This document shows, one piece after another, positions 32,860-41,403 of a stretch of DNA of 64,000 nt (within the stretch, counting starts at the first letter, position 1; every line of letters starts with the position of its first letter). The stretch is taken from the NCBI RefSeq assembly GCF_014650035.1, contig NZ_BMUE01000021.1, positions 39,743 through 103,742 on the forward strand, given 5' to 3'. The notes below the pieces were generated by a model. The model worked only from the letters and a program-made list of their open reading frames with translations. It was not told the DNA's origin and ran no database searches. The stretch is from Streptomyces lucensis JCM 4490 (GTDB lineage Bacteria; Actinomycetota; Actinomycetes; Streptomycetales; Streptomycetaceae). The position numbers and the translations under genes are program-made.

Positions 32860-33609
32860 GTGACCACCATCGACACCAAGGCCATCACGGTCGAACTGCC
32901 GCAGGCGTTCGACGAGCGCTGGAGCCGCCTGCCGGGCATCCAGGTCGACGGCCGGCGCATCAGGATCGACCCGGCCGAGTACTTCTTCCGCTTCGAGTCC
33001 AACACCTGGCTCGTCGCCGACTGGGAGCTGGTCAAGTCCCAGCTCTTGGACGTGCAGGAGACCACTGAGAGCGCGGTGGAGCAGCTCGCGCTGGACTTCA
33101 TCAAGGCCCATGGCGAGTCCACCTCGGACGCCGCCCGGGTGCTGTCCACCGCCTACGAGGTGTACGCGTACCTGTTCCGCGACGACCACCTCGACAGGCT
33201 CGGCCTGCCGCAGATCACCGCCGACCACCTGCGGATGCTGCGCGAGGCGGCCACGCTCATGGCACTCAACAAGGTCGAGCTCGACGGGCACATCTCCAAC
33301 GTCGGCCCGTGCTGGTTCTTCCCTGCCGCCACCTCGGTCGTCTTCGACCTGGACGACGACATGGGCGGGATGCTCGACGAGGTCTACCACGGCGGCTGGT
33401 TCAACGAGCACCGCCGCATCGAGTCCATCAAGGCCCACGCCGCCCTCGGCGGACGTCTGGTGCACGGCTGCCAGTCCGTGCCGGACCAGTCCGGCGGCGT
33501 CGTCGCGCCCTACGGTGCCTCGATGGCCAACTTCCGCGATGACCTGGCCGCCTTCAAGGCCGGCTGGATCGAGCAGGTCTACGCCCACCGTGTGACCCCC
33601 GCCGCGTAA
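32860..33609 (+). CDS. Unknown 249-residue protein, first gene of the kinase-like/methyltransferase/HAD operon
   Basis: Starts at GTG 32860 with ACGGAGAC upstream; the longer frame upstream is not coding-like. I recognise no domain. It is soluble, mixed alpha/beta, acidic in the middle (SVVFDLDDDMGGMLDEVYHGGWFNEHRR) and Trp/Phe-rich around VGPCWFFPAATS. The following phosphotransferase-like gene starts 78 bp downstream. Divergent from the XRE-TPR regulator, which probably controls it. Confidence 0.7.
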   Translation: MTTIDTKAITVELPQAFDERWSRLPGIQVDGRRIRIDPAEYFFRFESNTWLVADWELVKSQLLDVQETTESAVEQLALDFIKAHGESTSDAARVLSTAYEVYAYLFRDDHLDRLGLPQITADHLRMLREAATLMALNKVELDGHISNVGPCWFFPAATSVVFDLDDDMGGMLDEVYHGGWFNEHRRIESIKAHAALGGRLVHGCQSVPDQSGGVVAPYGASMANFRDDLAAFKAGWIEQVYAHRVTPAA

Positions 33610-33686
33610 CACCCAGCAGCAAGGCTCCGGGGCGGGCAGGTCCGCTCGCCCGCCCCGGATGCCGCCACAACCGCAATGGAGCCACT

Positions 33687-34598
33687 GTGGACGACAACCT
33701 GACCACCGATCTCCTCGCCAACCTGTGCATCGTCGCGAACCAGACCACCGCCAAGCGCGAGGAGGTGAGGGTGTGGTCGATGTCCGGCGTCGAACGCGTG
33801 ACCTTCCCCGACGGCTGCACGCGGATCTTCAAGTACGCCAAGAGGCCCTTCGACAGCGAGGACCAGGCCCTGCGACTGGCCGGCACCCTCGGCATCCCGG
33901 CCCCGAAGGTCTATCACTCGGTCCGGATCGAGGGCTGGCTCGGCATGCTCCTGGAGGACCTCGGCACCCCCGTCCGGGAAGCGGATGACCTCGATGGTGC
34001 CGCAGCGGCCGTGGTCCTCCACCGCACGCGCACCGCCGGCGCGCTGCCCGTACTGCACGAGGAAGGGCTACGGGCTCTGCCCAGCCGCGCCCTGGACCAC
34101 CTCGACCAGCTCCGCAAGGCCGACCGCTGGCCGGACACCGGCGACATCGAGCAGGCCCTCGACCAGATCGCCCGGGCCGCCGACGCCCGCGCGCAGGGAA
34201 CCACCCTGGCTCCCTTCGGCTGGGTGCACTCCGAGTTCCACCCCACCAGCCTCCACATCGGCCGACGCGGCTGGCGCCTGCTCGACTTCGCTCGCGCCTT
34301 CACCGGACCCGGACTGCTCGACCTCGCCAGCTGGCACGGCACCCTCGACGACCCCGACCCCGTGCGCCTCCGCGTCTTCCTGGAGTCCTACGTCACCGAA
34401 GGCGGCACCCCGGACGTACTCGCCGAGCGGGGCGGCCTGCCCGCGGAGAAGTGGGCGCTGGGCTGGCACCGCATGTGGGTCGTCGAGTGGTTCATGGAGC
34501 AGTCCATCCGCTGGATCAACGACCCCGCCACCGATCCCACCTACATCAAGGTCGTCCGCAGGCACCTCTCCGACGTCCTCCAGCTCCTGGAGGTGTAG
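33687..34598 (+). CDS. Aminoglycoside-phosphotransferase-like protein with altered catalytic loop
   Basis: 303 residues from GTG 33687. Kinase-like fold: nucleotide-binding N-lobe (VERVTFPDGCTRIFKYAKRP; LLEDLGTPV hinge), then the catalytic loop H181-S-E-F-H185-P, in place of the usual HGDxHxxN, followed by L198-L-D200-F where the metal-binding Asp is kept. The catalytic Asp is Glu and the Asn is Ser, so transfer activity may be weak or lost. It is directly followed by a methyltransferase gene with no gap. Substrate unknown; antibiotic resistance should not be assumed. Confidence 0.8.
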   Translation: MDDNLTTDLLANLCIVANQTTAKREEVRVWSMSGVERVTFPDGCTRIFKYAKRPFDSEDQALRLAGTLGIPAPKVYHSVRIEGWLGMLLEDLGTPVREADDLDGAAAAVVLHRTRTAGALPVLHEEGLRALPSRALDHLDQLRKADRWPDTGDIEQALDQIARAADARAQGTTLAPFGWVHSEFHPTSLHIGRRGWRLLDFARAFTGPGLLDLASWHGTLDDPDPVRLRVFLESYVTEGGTPDVLAERGGLPAEKWALGWHRMWVVEWFMEQSIRWINDPATDPTYIKVVRRHLSDVLQLLEV

Positions 34599-35291
34599 GT
34601 GCTCGCGCAAGCCTCCCCCTGGTACGCCCACGCCCTCCAGCGCACGGCCGCCGGCCCGGCCGAACCACTCGCCCCACCCGCCCGGATGGAGTGGACTACA
34701 CGGCCAGGCATCGGACCCGGCGCCGAGATCCTCGGCCCTGACCTGCGCCGCAAGCGCGTGGTCGAACTTGGCTGCGGCCCCGGCCACAACGCCGCATGCC
34801 TCGCCACCCGGCACGCGGCCCACATCACCGGCGTCGACCTGGTCGGCCTTCAAGTCCGCAGGGCCCGCTCACATTACGGACGGCTGAACAACCTCACCTT
34901 CGTCGCCGGACACGCCCTGCACTACCTGCAGGCCGCCGACGAGCAGTTCGACGCGGTCTACTCCATCTTCGGCGCCATCGGCCTCGTCGCCCCCGAACTC
35001 CTGCTCCCCGCCATCGCCAACCGCCTCAAGCCCGGCTGCCGCCTGGCCTTCTCCGTCCCCCACCCACAGCGCGGCGGCCGGGTCCCCGCTGCCGACGGCC
35101 GACCCCGCCGCGACTACGTCACGCTGCCGGACCGCACCCGCCTGCCCGTCGCTCGCTGGGACTTCGATGCCAGCCGCTGGGAGAAACACCTCGACCGCGC
35201 GGGCCTGTGGCTCACCTCCGCCCAGGACTTCCACGACCCCCGAAAGGGCCGCTGGCCCGCCACCCTGCTGATCACCGCACGCAAGCTCTGA
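34599..35291 (+). CDS. Class I SAM-dependent methyltransferase
   Basis: 230 residues, starting right after the previous stop. Motif I VVELGCGPGHNAA (about residues 54-66), ITGVDLVGLQVRRAR as motif II, QFDAVYSIFGAIGLV as the motif IV region, and LKPGCRLAFSVPHP as the post-motif region. Small-molecule type; the target is not predictable. Third gene of the four-gene operon. Confidence 0.88.
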   Translation: MLAQASPWYAHALQRTAAGPAEPLAPPARMEWTTRPGIGPGAEILGPDLRRKRVVELGCGPGHNAACLATRHAAHITGVDLVGLQVRRARSHYGRLNNLTFVAGHALHYLQAADEQFDAVYSIFGAIGLVAPELLLPAIANRLKPGCRLAFSVPHPQRGGRVPAADGRPRRDYVTLPDRTRLPVARWDFDASRWEKHLDRAGLWLTSAQDFHDPRKGRWPATLLITARKL

Positions 35292-35320
35292 CACCTGCCC
35301 CGGCTTCCGCGGAGGAACCG

Positions 35321-35896
35321 ATGCGTCCCTACCTGCTCATCGACATCGACGGCGTCCTCATACCCTTTCCCGACGCGGACGGCACCACCCCCGTCACCCA
35401 TGCCCGCCACGAGGTCGTACCCACAGGCCGCAGTGCCGACGACCCGGTCACCATCTGGCTCAACCCCGCACACGGTCCCGCGCTCATGGACCTGATCCGT
35501 ACCGGCCTCCTCACACCGGTCTGGTGCACCAGTTGGCGCCAGGACGCGACGACCCTGATCGGCCCCCTTCTCGGCCTCCCGCCACTACCGCACGTCGACT
35601 TGCCACGCCCCGACATCACCACCAGCCACCCCAACGGCTACCTGTGGAAGCGCGACCACGTCGACGCCTGGCTGGGCGACGCGCCCGCTGTGTGGATCGA
35701 CGACGACTTCACCAGCCTCGACCACGAATGGTCAGCGGAGCGTGTCGCCCGCGGGTTGCCGACTCTCCTGATCCAACCCAATCCCCGAGAGGGTGTTCGA
35801 CCGGAGCACCTTGCGGAGGTCTCGGCATGGGCTACGGGGGTGTCCACGCTCCGGGGAAGCGAGTCCTCGCCTCTGCGTGAGGCCGAAGCTGCATAG
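35321..35896 (+). CDS. HAD-domain hydrolase
   Basis: 191 residues from ATG 35321 with GGAGGA upstream. DxD motif in LLIDIDGVLIP (D8, D10), T/S motif in VWCTSWRQDA and an Asp pair in AVWIDDDFTSLDHEW. Family of phosphatases and related phosphotransferases of unknown substrate. Last gene of the 32860 operon; convergent with the relaxase gene. Confidence 0.85.
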   Translation: MRPYLLIDIDGVLIPFPDADGTTPVTHARHEVVPTGRSADDPVTIWLNPAHGPALMDLIRTGLLTPVWCTSWRQDATTLIGPLLGLPPLPHVDLPRPDITTSHPNGYLWKRDHVDAWLGDAPAVWIDDDFTSLDHEWSAERVARGLPTLLIQPNPREGVRPEHLAEVSAWATGVSTLRGSESSPLREAEAA

Positions 35897-35971
35897 GCAG
35901 AGGCTGCTGCAGCGGATCTACGCTTCCTGCTGGTATCGCCATGAGGGATGTGTCGTGGGCCAGCGCCGGAA

Positions 35972-37642
35972 TCACCGGTGTCGAGCGGATGCCGTCAGAC
36001 CAGGCCGGGCCGCAACGCTCGTGCTGGTTTGGGCGGCTCGTGCTTGGTCGCTGGGGAGCTGCCGGGCGGCGAGGCGTTGGATTCGCCAGGTGAGGGTCCT
36101 GGCGGTGGAGCGGGCGTCGTCCAGGGTGCGCAGCCGTGCGGCGTGCTGGAGAAGCTGCTCGGGGTCGTGACCCGCGTTCTCCGCTTCGGTCAGGGCGGCG
36201 GCCAGTGCCGGCCAGGCGGGGTCGTCGAGGACCTGTTGGGCGTGGTCGGGCAGGATCACGAGGATCCGCTGGGCGTGCCGTTCCATGCTGCGGCCCGGTG
36301 GCTGACGCTGGGCCAGGGCGGTAAGCGGTCCGGCCGCGGCTTGATGGTAGGCGGCCTGCAGGTGAACCAGAGCTTGGTGAGCTGCGGCGACTTGCTGGTC
36401 GTGCCGGTGGACCTGGTGCCAGCGGGCCGCGGCGAGGACGACGAGGACAGCGATGTCGAGGAACATCGCCAGCCCGGCCCCGTCACCGGTGACCGGCGCG
36501 GTGCGCAGGGCTCGTATGGCGCCCCGGAGGGCGCGGGCATGGTCCTGCTGGGCGTGGATGCGGGAGCGGGTGGCACGTTCGAACGCTGTGGCGGCCTTCT
36601 GCAGCTGTGGCCTCAGGTGGCTGGGGACGAGCAGCGGAAGGATGTCGATGGCCTCACCGAGAGCCGCGATGTGGGCCTGGGCGACTTCGTCGTCGCCGTG
36701 GTCGAGGTGGTGGGGGATGCGCTCGGCCGCGGCGGTGGCCTGGTGCCAGGGGTTGGGTCTGCGTCGACTGCCCGGCTCGGTGGCCGGCGCGGTATCGATG
36801 GCGGTGAGGCGCTCCGCGATCTTGGGAAAGGACAAGTCGGGGGCGAGTTTGGCGCCGGAGAACCAGATCGGCTCGTCGGCGGCGTTGGTGTCGCCTTCCA
36901 GGGCGACCTTGTAGCCGCGCACGTCGCCGGAGGGGAAGTGCTGGACGTCGATGAGCACGCCCTCAACGCCGTCGAGCAGATGAAGGAAGTTCTCGGGGCT
37001 GGTGGCGATGGACACCAGCTGCCGGATGGTGGTGCGCAGGTGCTCGCGGGAGGTTTTGGCCTTGCCGGCGCGGCGGGCCTTCTCCTGCTCGGCGCGAGTG
37101 GGGCGCTTGGCGGCGGTGCGGTCTCCGCGCACGACCTGGTGAAGGCCGTACTCCTCCTCGATCTTGGCGAGTTCGCGGTCGGCGGTGAGGTAGTCGTTCC
37201 AGTGGCGTGCGGTACTCAGGTCGCCTCGGACCTTGGTGGCGGCGATGTGGATGTGGTCGGGTGCATGGCGGACGGCGACCCAGCGGCAGCCGTCCGGGTC
37301 GTCTTGTGGCGCGATGCCGGTGGCCGCCACAACGCGGCGGGCGATGTGGGCCCACTCCTCGTCGCTGAGGTGGCGGTCGGTTGTGGCGGCTCGGATGGAG
37401 CAGTGCCAGACATGCTGCTCGGGCGCACGTCCCAGTCGGCGGGCTTGCTTGACGCGCAGGTCGAGGTCGGCCACCAGGAGCTTCTTTGTGGCGGCGAAGT
37501 CGTCGCTTCGGCCGGGGTCGGGGGCAAAACCGTCCCAGGAGGCGACGAGGTGAGGGTCGGTGTGGTCCGTGGCCCTCTTGGTGTCGAAGAGGTAGCGGAT
37601 CAGGCCGGCTGTGTCCTTGCCGCTGCTGATCTTGGCGATCAT
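35972..37642 (-). CDS. Relaxase/mobilization nuclease (MobA/VirD2 type)
   Basis: 556 residues. N-terminal relaxase domain: Tyr17 in AGLIRYLFD as the nicking tyrosine, and the metal-binding histidines in WVAVRHAPDHIHIAATKVRGD (H126, H130, H132). The C-terminal ~300 residues are helical and Ala/Gln-rich. It nicks oriT and stays linked to the strand for conjugal transfer. The ATG overlaps the MobC stop (TGATG), giving a standard mobilization pair. Confidence 0.9.
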   Translation of the reverse strand: MIAKISSGKDTAGLIRYLFDTKRATDHTDPHLVASWDGFAPDPGRSDDFAATKKLLVADLDLRVKQARRLGRAPEQHVWHCSIRAATTDRHLSDEEWAHIARRVVAATGIAPQDDPDGCRWVAVRHAPDHIHIAATKVRGDLSTARHWNDYLTADRELAKIEEEYGLHQVVRGDRTAAKRPTRAEQEKARRAGKAKTSREHLRTTIRQLVSIATSPENFLHLLDGVEGVLIDVQHFPSGDVRGYKVALEGDTNAADEPIWFSGAKLAPDLSFPKIAERLTAIDTAPATEPGSRRRPNPWHQATAAAERIPHHLDHGDDEVAQAHIAALGEAIDILPLLVPSHLRPQLQKAATAFERATRSRIHAQQDHARALRGAIRALRTAPVTGDGAGLAMFLDIAVLVVLAAARWHQVHRHDQQVAAAHQALVHLQAAYHQAAAGPLTALAQRQPPGRSMERHAQRILVILPDHAQQVLDDPAWPALAAALTEAENAGHDPEQLLQHAARLRTLDDARSTARTLTWRIQRLAARQLPSDQARAAQTSTSVAARPGLTASARHR

Positions 37643-38280
37643 CAGGCCGCCTTCTTGGTGACGGCCTGGTTAGCGGCTGCAGCGATCTCAACGACGGCGG
37701 CACGGACCGCCGTAAGGGTGCGCTCGGCATGGGTCAGAGCAGCGTTGTCCCCAGGGCGTGGATGGCCGCCCGCGTTGAGCTTCCGGGCGATCTGGTTGAC
37801 GTTGTTGCCGATCTTGGCGACCTGCTCGCGCAGGGCGGTCAGCTCGTCGATGTAGTCATCGAGCGGGGTGCGCTGGCCGGGCAGGGCAAGGTCGCCATGG
37901 ATGTGCGCCATGACGACAGCGCCGACGTAGTGGGCGCCGGCGATGTTCAGTGACCGGGCTTTGCGGAGGATCGCGGCCTTCTCCTCGATGCTGTAGCGCA
38001 CGTCGACGCGTTCCTTGCGCTGGGTGTCCTTGCGCTTGCGGCGACGGGCGATGCGGTGCAGGGCGGCTGCTTCGGCGGCGCGCGGGAGCACGCCGGTCCC
38101 TGCGTCGGCGTGTTCCTCGTCCTCGGGCGCCCCCTGGTGCCCGACGGCCTTCGCCACCCCTGGGGCGGAGGCATCCCTGTTGGACCGGCCCTTGGACGGT
38201 CCAACGGCATACCTTGCTGGCTGGTTGGCGCTGGTGGCCATCTCGGGCTGCCAAGCTGGGAGTTCGTGGTCGTCATGCAT
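37642..38280 (-). CDS. MobC-type relaxosome protein
   Basis: 212 residues from ATG 38280 with GGAGAA upstream; longer frames are possible but lack a better site. MobC signature PLDDYIDELTALREQVAKIGNNVNQIARKLNAGGH near the C-terminus, preceded by a basic stretch (IARRRKRKDTQRKERVDVRYS) for DNA binding. It melts or bends oriT to help the relaxase. It overlaps the relaxase gene. Confidence 0.85.
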   Translation of the reverse strand: MHDDHELPAWQPEMATSANQPARYAVGPSKGRSNRDASAPGVAKAVGHQGAPEDEEHADAGTGVLPRAAEAAALHRIARRRKRKDTQRKERVDVRYSIEEKAAILRKARSLNIAGAHYVGAVVMAHIHGDLALPGQRTPLDDYIDELTALREQVAKIGNNVNQIARKLNAGGHPRPGDNAALTHAERTLTAVRAAVVEIAAAANQAVTKKAA

Positions 38281-38338
38281 CGGGCGGTTTCTCCAAGCAC
38301 CGTTGCGGGTGTTGTGCGGACGGAAGCGTCTGTGGCCG

Positions 38339-39283
38339 TCAGAGGACACCGGCGGGTTCCTTGCCGGGCTCGGCATGACGGGCTGACTCGTCGAGTTCGG
38401 CCTGCACCCGGTCCTTGATCTGCGTCAGACGGTCCTTGCCGATGCGGTACCCGGCGGCTCGAATGGCCGTCTCGATGTTGCGGCGTGAGGCGCGACCTCC
38501 GCGTCCCAACGGTGCGGTGCGCGCGACGACGAGCAGTTCTTCGAAGGTTGCGTCGTGCTCGTGCGCATCCGTGTTGGCGTGTGCCTTCTGCGGCACATCG
38601 ACCGCTTCCTCTGCCGTGTTCGGGGGTTCGGCCACATCGGGCAAGCTTTCGGCCTGCGCCGGCAGACCGGCGTCGTCCTCCGCAGGGGCGGGCGGTTCGA
38701 TGGTGTTGTGGCCGGGGTCGGGGACGTTGTGGCTCTTTGTGGCGGCGGCTTCGTCGGCCTGGGGTGCGGGGTGGCGGCGGATCACAAGATCGAGGTGGAC
38801 AGCGCCGGCGAGCGCGAGTGGGGCGATGGCGGACAGGGCGCCGACGGTGACGTTGTCGAGGTGGAGTCCGGCGGTGTGTGCCTGCTGGTTGAGACGGACG
38901 GCGTGGAGGGCGTTCGCCCAGATGCTGGTGACGGTCGCGAGGCCGACGAGTGCCCAGACGTACAGACGAGAACGCCATGGTGCGGCACGAAGGATGAGCA
39001 GGGCGGCGACGCCGATGGCGATGAACCCGTCGATCACGAGCGGGAAGGCGTAGGTGAGCACTCCGCGGATGTGGATGGCGACGGCCATCTGCCGCAGGGC
39101 GTCGTAGGAGAGGGCGAAGCCGATCGTTCCGACCAGGGCGACCCCGAGGCGGATCGCGGCGGTCAAGACCGGCACGGGGGATGTGGTGGTGCGTGAAGGC
39201 AAGCGGCGTACTCCAGGCGGTGGCGGGTGCCATGGGCACAAGGGGCTGGCGGGAAGGGCAGTGACTCGTCGCACCCGTCGCAT
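38339..39283 (-). CDS. DUF2637 membrane protein (plasmid/element transfer-associated)
   Basis: 314 residues as called from ATG 39283; the real start could be further in, since the first ~35 residues are Pro/Arg-rich. Four hydrophobic helices (LTAAIRLGVALVGTIGFALSY, TYAFPLVIDGFIAIGVAALLIL, LYVWALVGLATVTSIWANALHAV, VGALSAIAPLALAGAVHLDLVI) form the DUF2637 domain, common on Streptomyces plasmids and integrative elements, followed by an acidic linker and a C-terminal HTH-like part (GGRASRRNIETAIRAAGYRIG). Confidence 0.82.
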   Translation of the reverse strand: MRRVRRVTALPASPLCPWHPPPPGVRRLPSRTTTSPVPVLTAAIRLGVALVGTIGFALSYDALRQMAVAIHIRGVLTYAFPLVIDGFIAIGVAALLILRAAPWRSRLYVWALVGLATVTSIWANALHAVRLNQQAHTAGLHLDNVTVGALSAIAPLALAGAVHLDLVIRRHPAPQADEAAATKSHNVPDPGHNTIEPPAPAEDDAGLPAQAESLPDVAEPPNTAEEAVDVPQKAHANTDAHEHDATFEELLVVARTAPLGRGGRASRRNIETAIRAAGYRIGKDRLTQIKDRVQAELDESARHAEPGKEPAGVL

Positions 39284-39386
39284 GCCTGGTCAGGCAGGTA
39301 CGGATGGCCGCCGTGGTACGGGTGGACTCGTCACAGCGAGGACACCCGTCGCGGGGCTGACCTGCGATGCGACGAGTGCGACGAGT
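39263..39386. repeat. Inverted and direct repeats upstream of the DUF2637 gene
   Basis: ACTCGTCGCAC (39264-39274) is the exact reverse complement of GTGCGACGAGT (39376-39386), and TGCGACGAG occurs twice in tandem at the right. It lies between the DUF2637 and DUF3631 genes and could be an operator, oriT or replication-associated repeat. Confidence 0.45.
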
Positions 39387-39388
39387 CT

Positions 39389-40594
39389 TTACGGGTGCGG
39401 GCTCGGGACGTGGGCGTCGTTCTCGTCGCCGCTGTCGGCCGTCGGCTCTTCGGGGCAGTAGCGGGCCCACGCGTCGATGAAGCGGAGGCGGGCGAAGCCC
39501 TTGGCCTGCCGTCCGCCTTCGAAGCGGTGGGTGGCGGCCTTGATGTCGAAGTCCTTCAGGAGGATCCCCAGGTGGCGCGGGCTCAGGCCGGCGGTGCCGT
39601 ACTCAGCCCAAGGCGCCTCCTGATCCTTGAGGAGTTCGTCCAGGAGGTCACGGGTGCGCATGATGTCGGGATCTCCGCAGCGTGCGAAGGCACGGCGGAT
39701 GTCCTGCAGCAGGCGCGTCTTCAGGTTGGACTCGTCGTCTTTGCCCGCCTCGGCCGCGCACATGGCCGCACACGCGATACGGGCCTGCTCGGGCCAGGTG
39801 CCGCCGGCGAGTTCGGCGACGATCACCAGTGGCTCCCAGGTGTCCGCCGCACGGTCCTGCACCGGCATCGGCGGTACCAGATCCGCTGCGGTGTCCATCA
39901 GGGGCCGGAGCCAGGCGGTCAGCCGGTCGCGCAGACCGTGGAGGGCAGGGATGTCACGGCGGGAGCGGAACTGATCCACCCGCTCACCGTCCTTGCGGCG
40001 CTGCATGCGGATCACCACCGCCCGGTCCATGACCGTGTCCGGCAGGTCCCCGATGCCGGCGAGCGCGGCCATGGCGAAGGTGGGGAACGCCTGCGGCTTG
40101 TGCTCGGGGCCTGAGATGCGCAGGGCGGGTCGGTTGCGCTGGTGGCCGGCGTTGAGCAGGCCGCGCAGCTCCTCGTTCTTCTCGGCGGCCTTGATGCTGC
40201 CGAAGATGGTGTCGGCCTCGTCCACCAACAGGGTGGGCGGGTCGTCACCGATGGCGCGGAAGACGACCGCCGGACTGGTGTTGACCGTGATCAGCGGTTC
40301 GCGCACGGTCTCCGTGATCACGTCCAGCAGGCGGGACTTGCCGCACCGCTTCGCCGGCCCGACCACCGCGAGACGGGGCGCGTGCTGGAGCGCGGGCTGG
40401 ATGTGGGTGGCGGCCACCCACAGCGTCACAGTGGTCAGCGCCTCGCCGCTCGGCAGGATCACGTACCGCGCGATGGCTGCCCGCAACTCGTCCAGTAGCA
40501 GGGCCCCTTCATCGGGTCGCGCCGGCTCCTCGTCGGTGGCTGAGGTCGGGGGAGCGGGGGCGGTGGCGGAAGACGTAGGTTCGTCCACAGGCAT
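39389..40594 (-). CDS. DUF3631 ATPase (element replication/primase-like)
   Basis: 401 residues from ATG 40594; GTG 40588 fits the GGGAGG ribosome site better. The longer frame upstream is low-complexity. Walker A AVVGPAKRCGKSRLLDVI, Walker B TLLVDEADTIF, then a DUF3631 C-terminus (LLDELLKDQEAPWAEYGTAGLSPRHLGILLKDFDIKAATHRFEGGRQAKGFARLRF). These proteins accompany replication or excised-form maintenance in Streptomyces elements. Followed on its upstream side by the excisionase-like gene. Confidence 0.82.
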   Translation of the reverse strand: MPVDEPTSSATAPAPPTSATDEEPARPDEGALLLDELRAAIARYVILPSGEALTTVTLWVAATHIQPALQHAPRLAVVGPAKRCGKSRLLDVITETVREPLITVNTSPAVVFRAIGDDPPTLLVDEADTIFGSIKAAEKNEELRGLLNAGHQRNRPALRISGPEHKPQAFPTFAMAALAGIGDLPDTVMDRAVVIRMQRRKDGERVDQFRSRRDIPALHGLRDRLTAWLRPLMDTAADLVPPMPVQDRAADTWEPLVIVAELAGGTWPEQARIACAAMCAAEAGKDDESNLKTRLLQDIRRAFARCGDPDIMRTRDLLDELLKDQEAPWAEYGTAGLSPRHLGILLKDFDIKAATHRFEGGRQAKGFARLRFIDAWARYCPEEPTADSGDENDAHVPSPHP

Positions 40595-40680
40595 TCCTCC
40601 CTGGTGGGCCGGACGGGCAAGGCCCGGCCCACCGGTTCGATCGTTCAAGGGCGACGGAGCAGGGGCTTGGACCGGCGGCT

Positions 40681-40923
40681 TCAGGACGCGAGGTCGTACG
40701 CGGACTGGCTGGTCACCCAGGCGTCCACCTCGTGCCAGCGGTAGCGCAGGTGGCGGCCGACCTTGTGCACGTTGGGGCCGATGGCCCGGTACTTCCACTG
40801 GTAGAGGGTCTTCACCGGCACGCCGAGGTAGGCAGCGACTTCCGCCGGGGTGGCCAGCGGACCACGCCTGGCAGCGTCGGCGGTGGAAGAGGCGTTGGCG
40901 TTGCGGGCAGCGGTATTCGGCAT
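40681..40923 (-). CDS. Excisionase-like HTH (AlpA/MerR fold)
   Basis: 80 residues. Winged-helix signature LATPAEVAAYLGVPVKTLYQWKYRAIGPNVHKVGRHLRYRWHEVDAWV, the standard form of element-encoded excisionases. 70 bp upstream lies a 20-bp sequence repeated in inverse orientation in front of the divergent XRE-integrase pair, suggesting shared control of excision and integration. Confidence 0.88.
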   Translation of the reverse strand: MPNTAARNANASSTADAARRGPLATPAEVAAYLGVPVKTLYQWKYRAIGPNVHKVGRHLRYRWHEVDAWVTSQSAYDLAS

Positions 40924-40992
40924 ACGGCTCCTTTTCGGTCATGGACAGCGTGCCTGGACAACACAGCCACACCGCGAGCGAAGAAGTCCAGC

Positions 40993-41012
40993 GTTGGTTC
41001 TAAAACTCTCCA
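40993..41012. promoter_or_regulatory. Operator copy facing the excisionase gene
   Basis: GTTGGTTCTAAAACTCTCCA, about 70 bp upstream of the excisionase ATG. Matches the reverse complement of 41344-41363 at 18 of 20 positions. Confidence 0.6.
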
Positions 41013-41343
41013 CTAATTCCCTCGGCGTGGCTGGGAGGGGGAATAACCGTAGAGGCGGATCGGCCGTTGACCAAAAAGTCGGCGGCTACGTCCTCGTCCT
41101 TGAGCCCACGAGGGGTCCCCCTCAGGGTCGGTGCCGGCCGTTGTCGCAGGCCAAAGGGTGACTAGGTAGGTGCGCAAATGAGCTGGAGCGGGCGGTGAGC
41201 ACATCGGTAGATACCTGCTCAAAACACCCAAACTTTCCGCGCGACGGCAAGTTAGCACAGCGACCTGCGGGAATTGCCCGTCCGCGCCTCGTGAATAGGA
41301 GAGATAAACGCCACGCCGCCCACGGTCACCTGGCGGCGAGTTC

Positions 41344-41363
41344 TGTAGAGTTTTAGAGCCAAC
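41344..41363. promoter_or_regulatory. Operator copy facing the XRE-integrase genes
   Basis: TGTAGAGTTTTAGAGCCAAC, about 41-60 bp upstream of the XRE ATG; inverted partner of 40993-41012. Relative to each gene it has the same orientation, as expected for one regulator controlling both promoters. Confidence 0.6.
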
Positions 41364-41403
41364 TCTTGCCATAAAGGTCAGCTGCAAGTTACAGCTACCT
41401 GTC

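Larger units (their letters stand above)
40924..41403. other. Divergent control region of the excision/integration genes
   Basis: 480 bp without a gene and clearly less GC-rich than its surroundings, especially 41200-41400. It contains the inverted operator pair at 40993-41012 and 41344-41363 and a smaller dyad AGCTG-N7-CAGCT at 41380-41396, just before the XRE ATG. It separates the excisionase and XRE-integrase units. Confidence 0.7.

Noticed and set aside
33687..34598. Aminoglycoside resistance gene
   Set aside because: Only the fold is similar; the catalytic loop is altered and the operon context is not that of resistance.
36136..37855. Plus-strand frames of up to 635 residues opposite the relaxase and mobC
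   Set aside because: No recognisable domains; the minus strand has the relaxase Tyr and HxxxHxH motif and the MobC signature.
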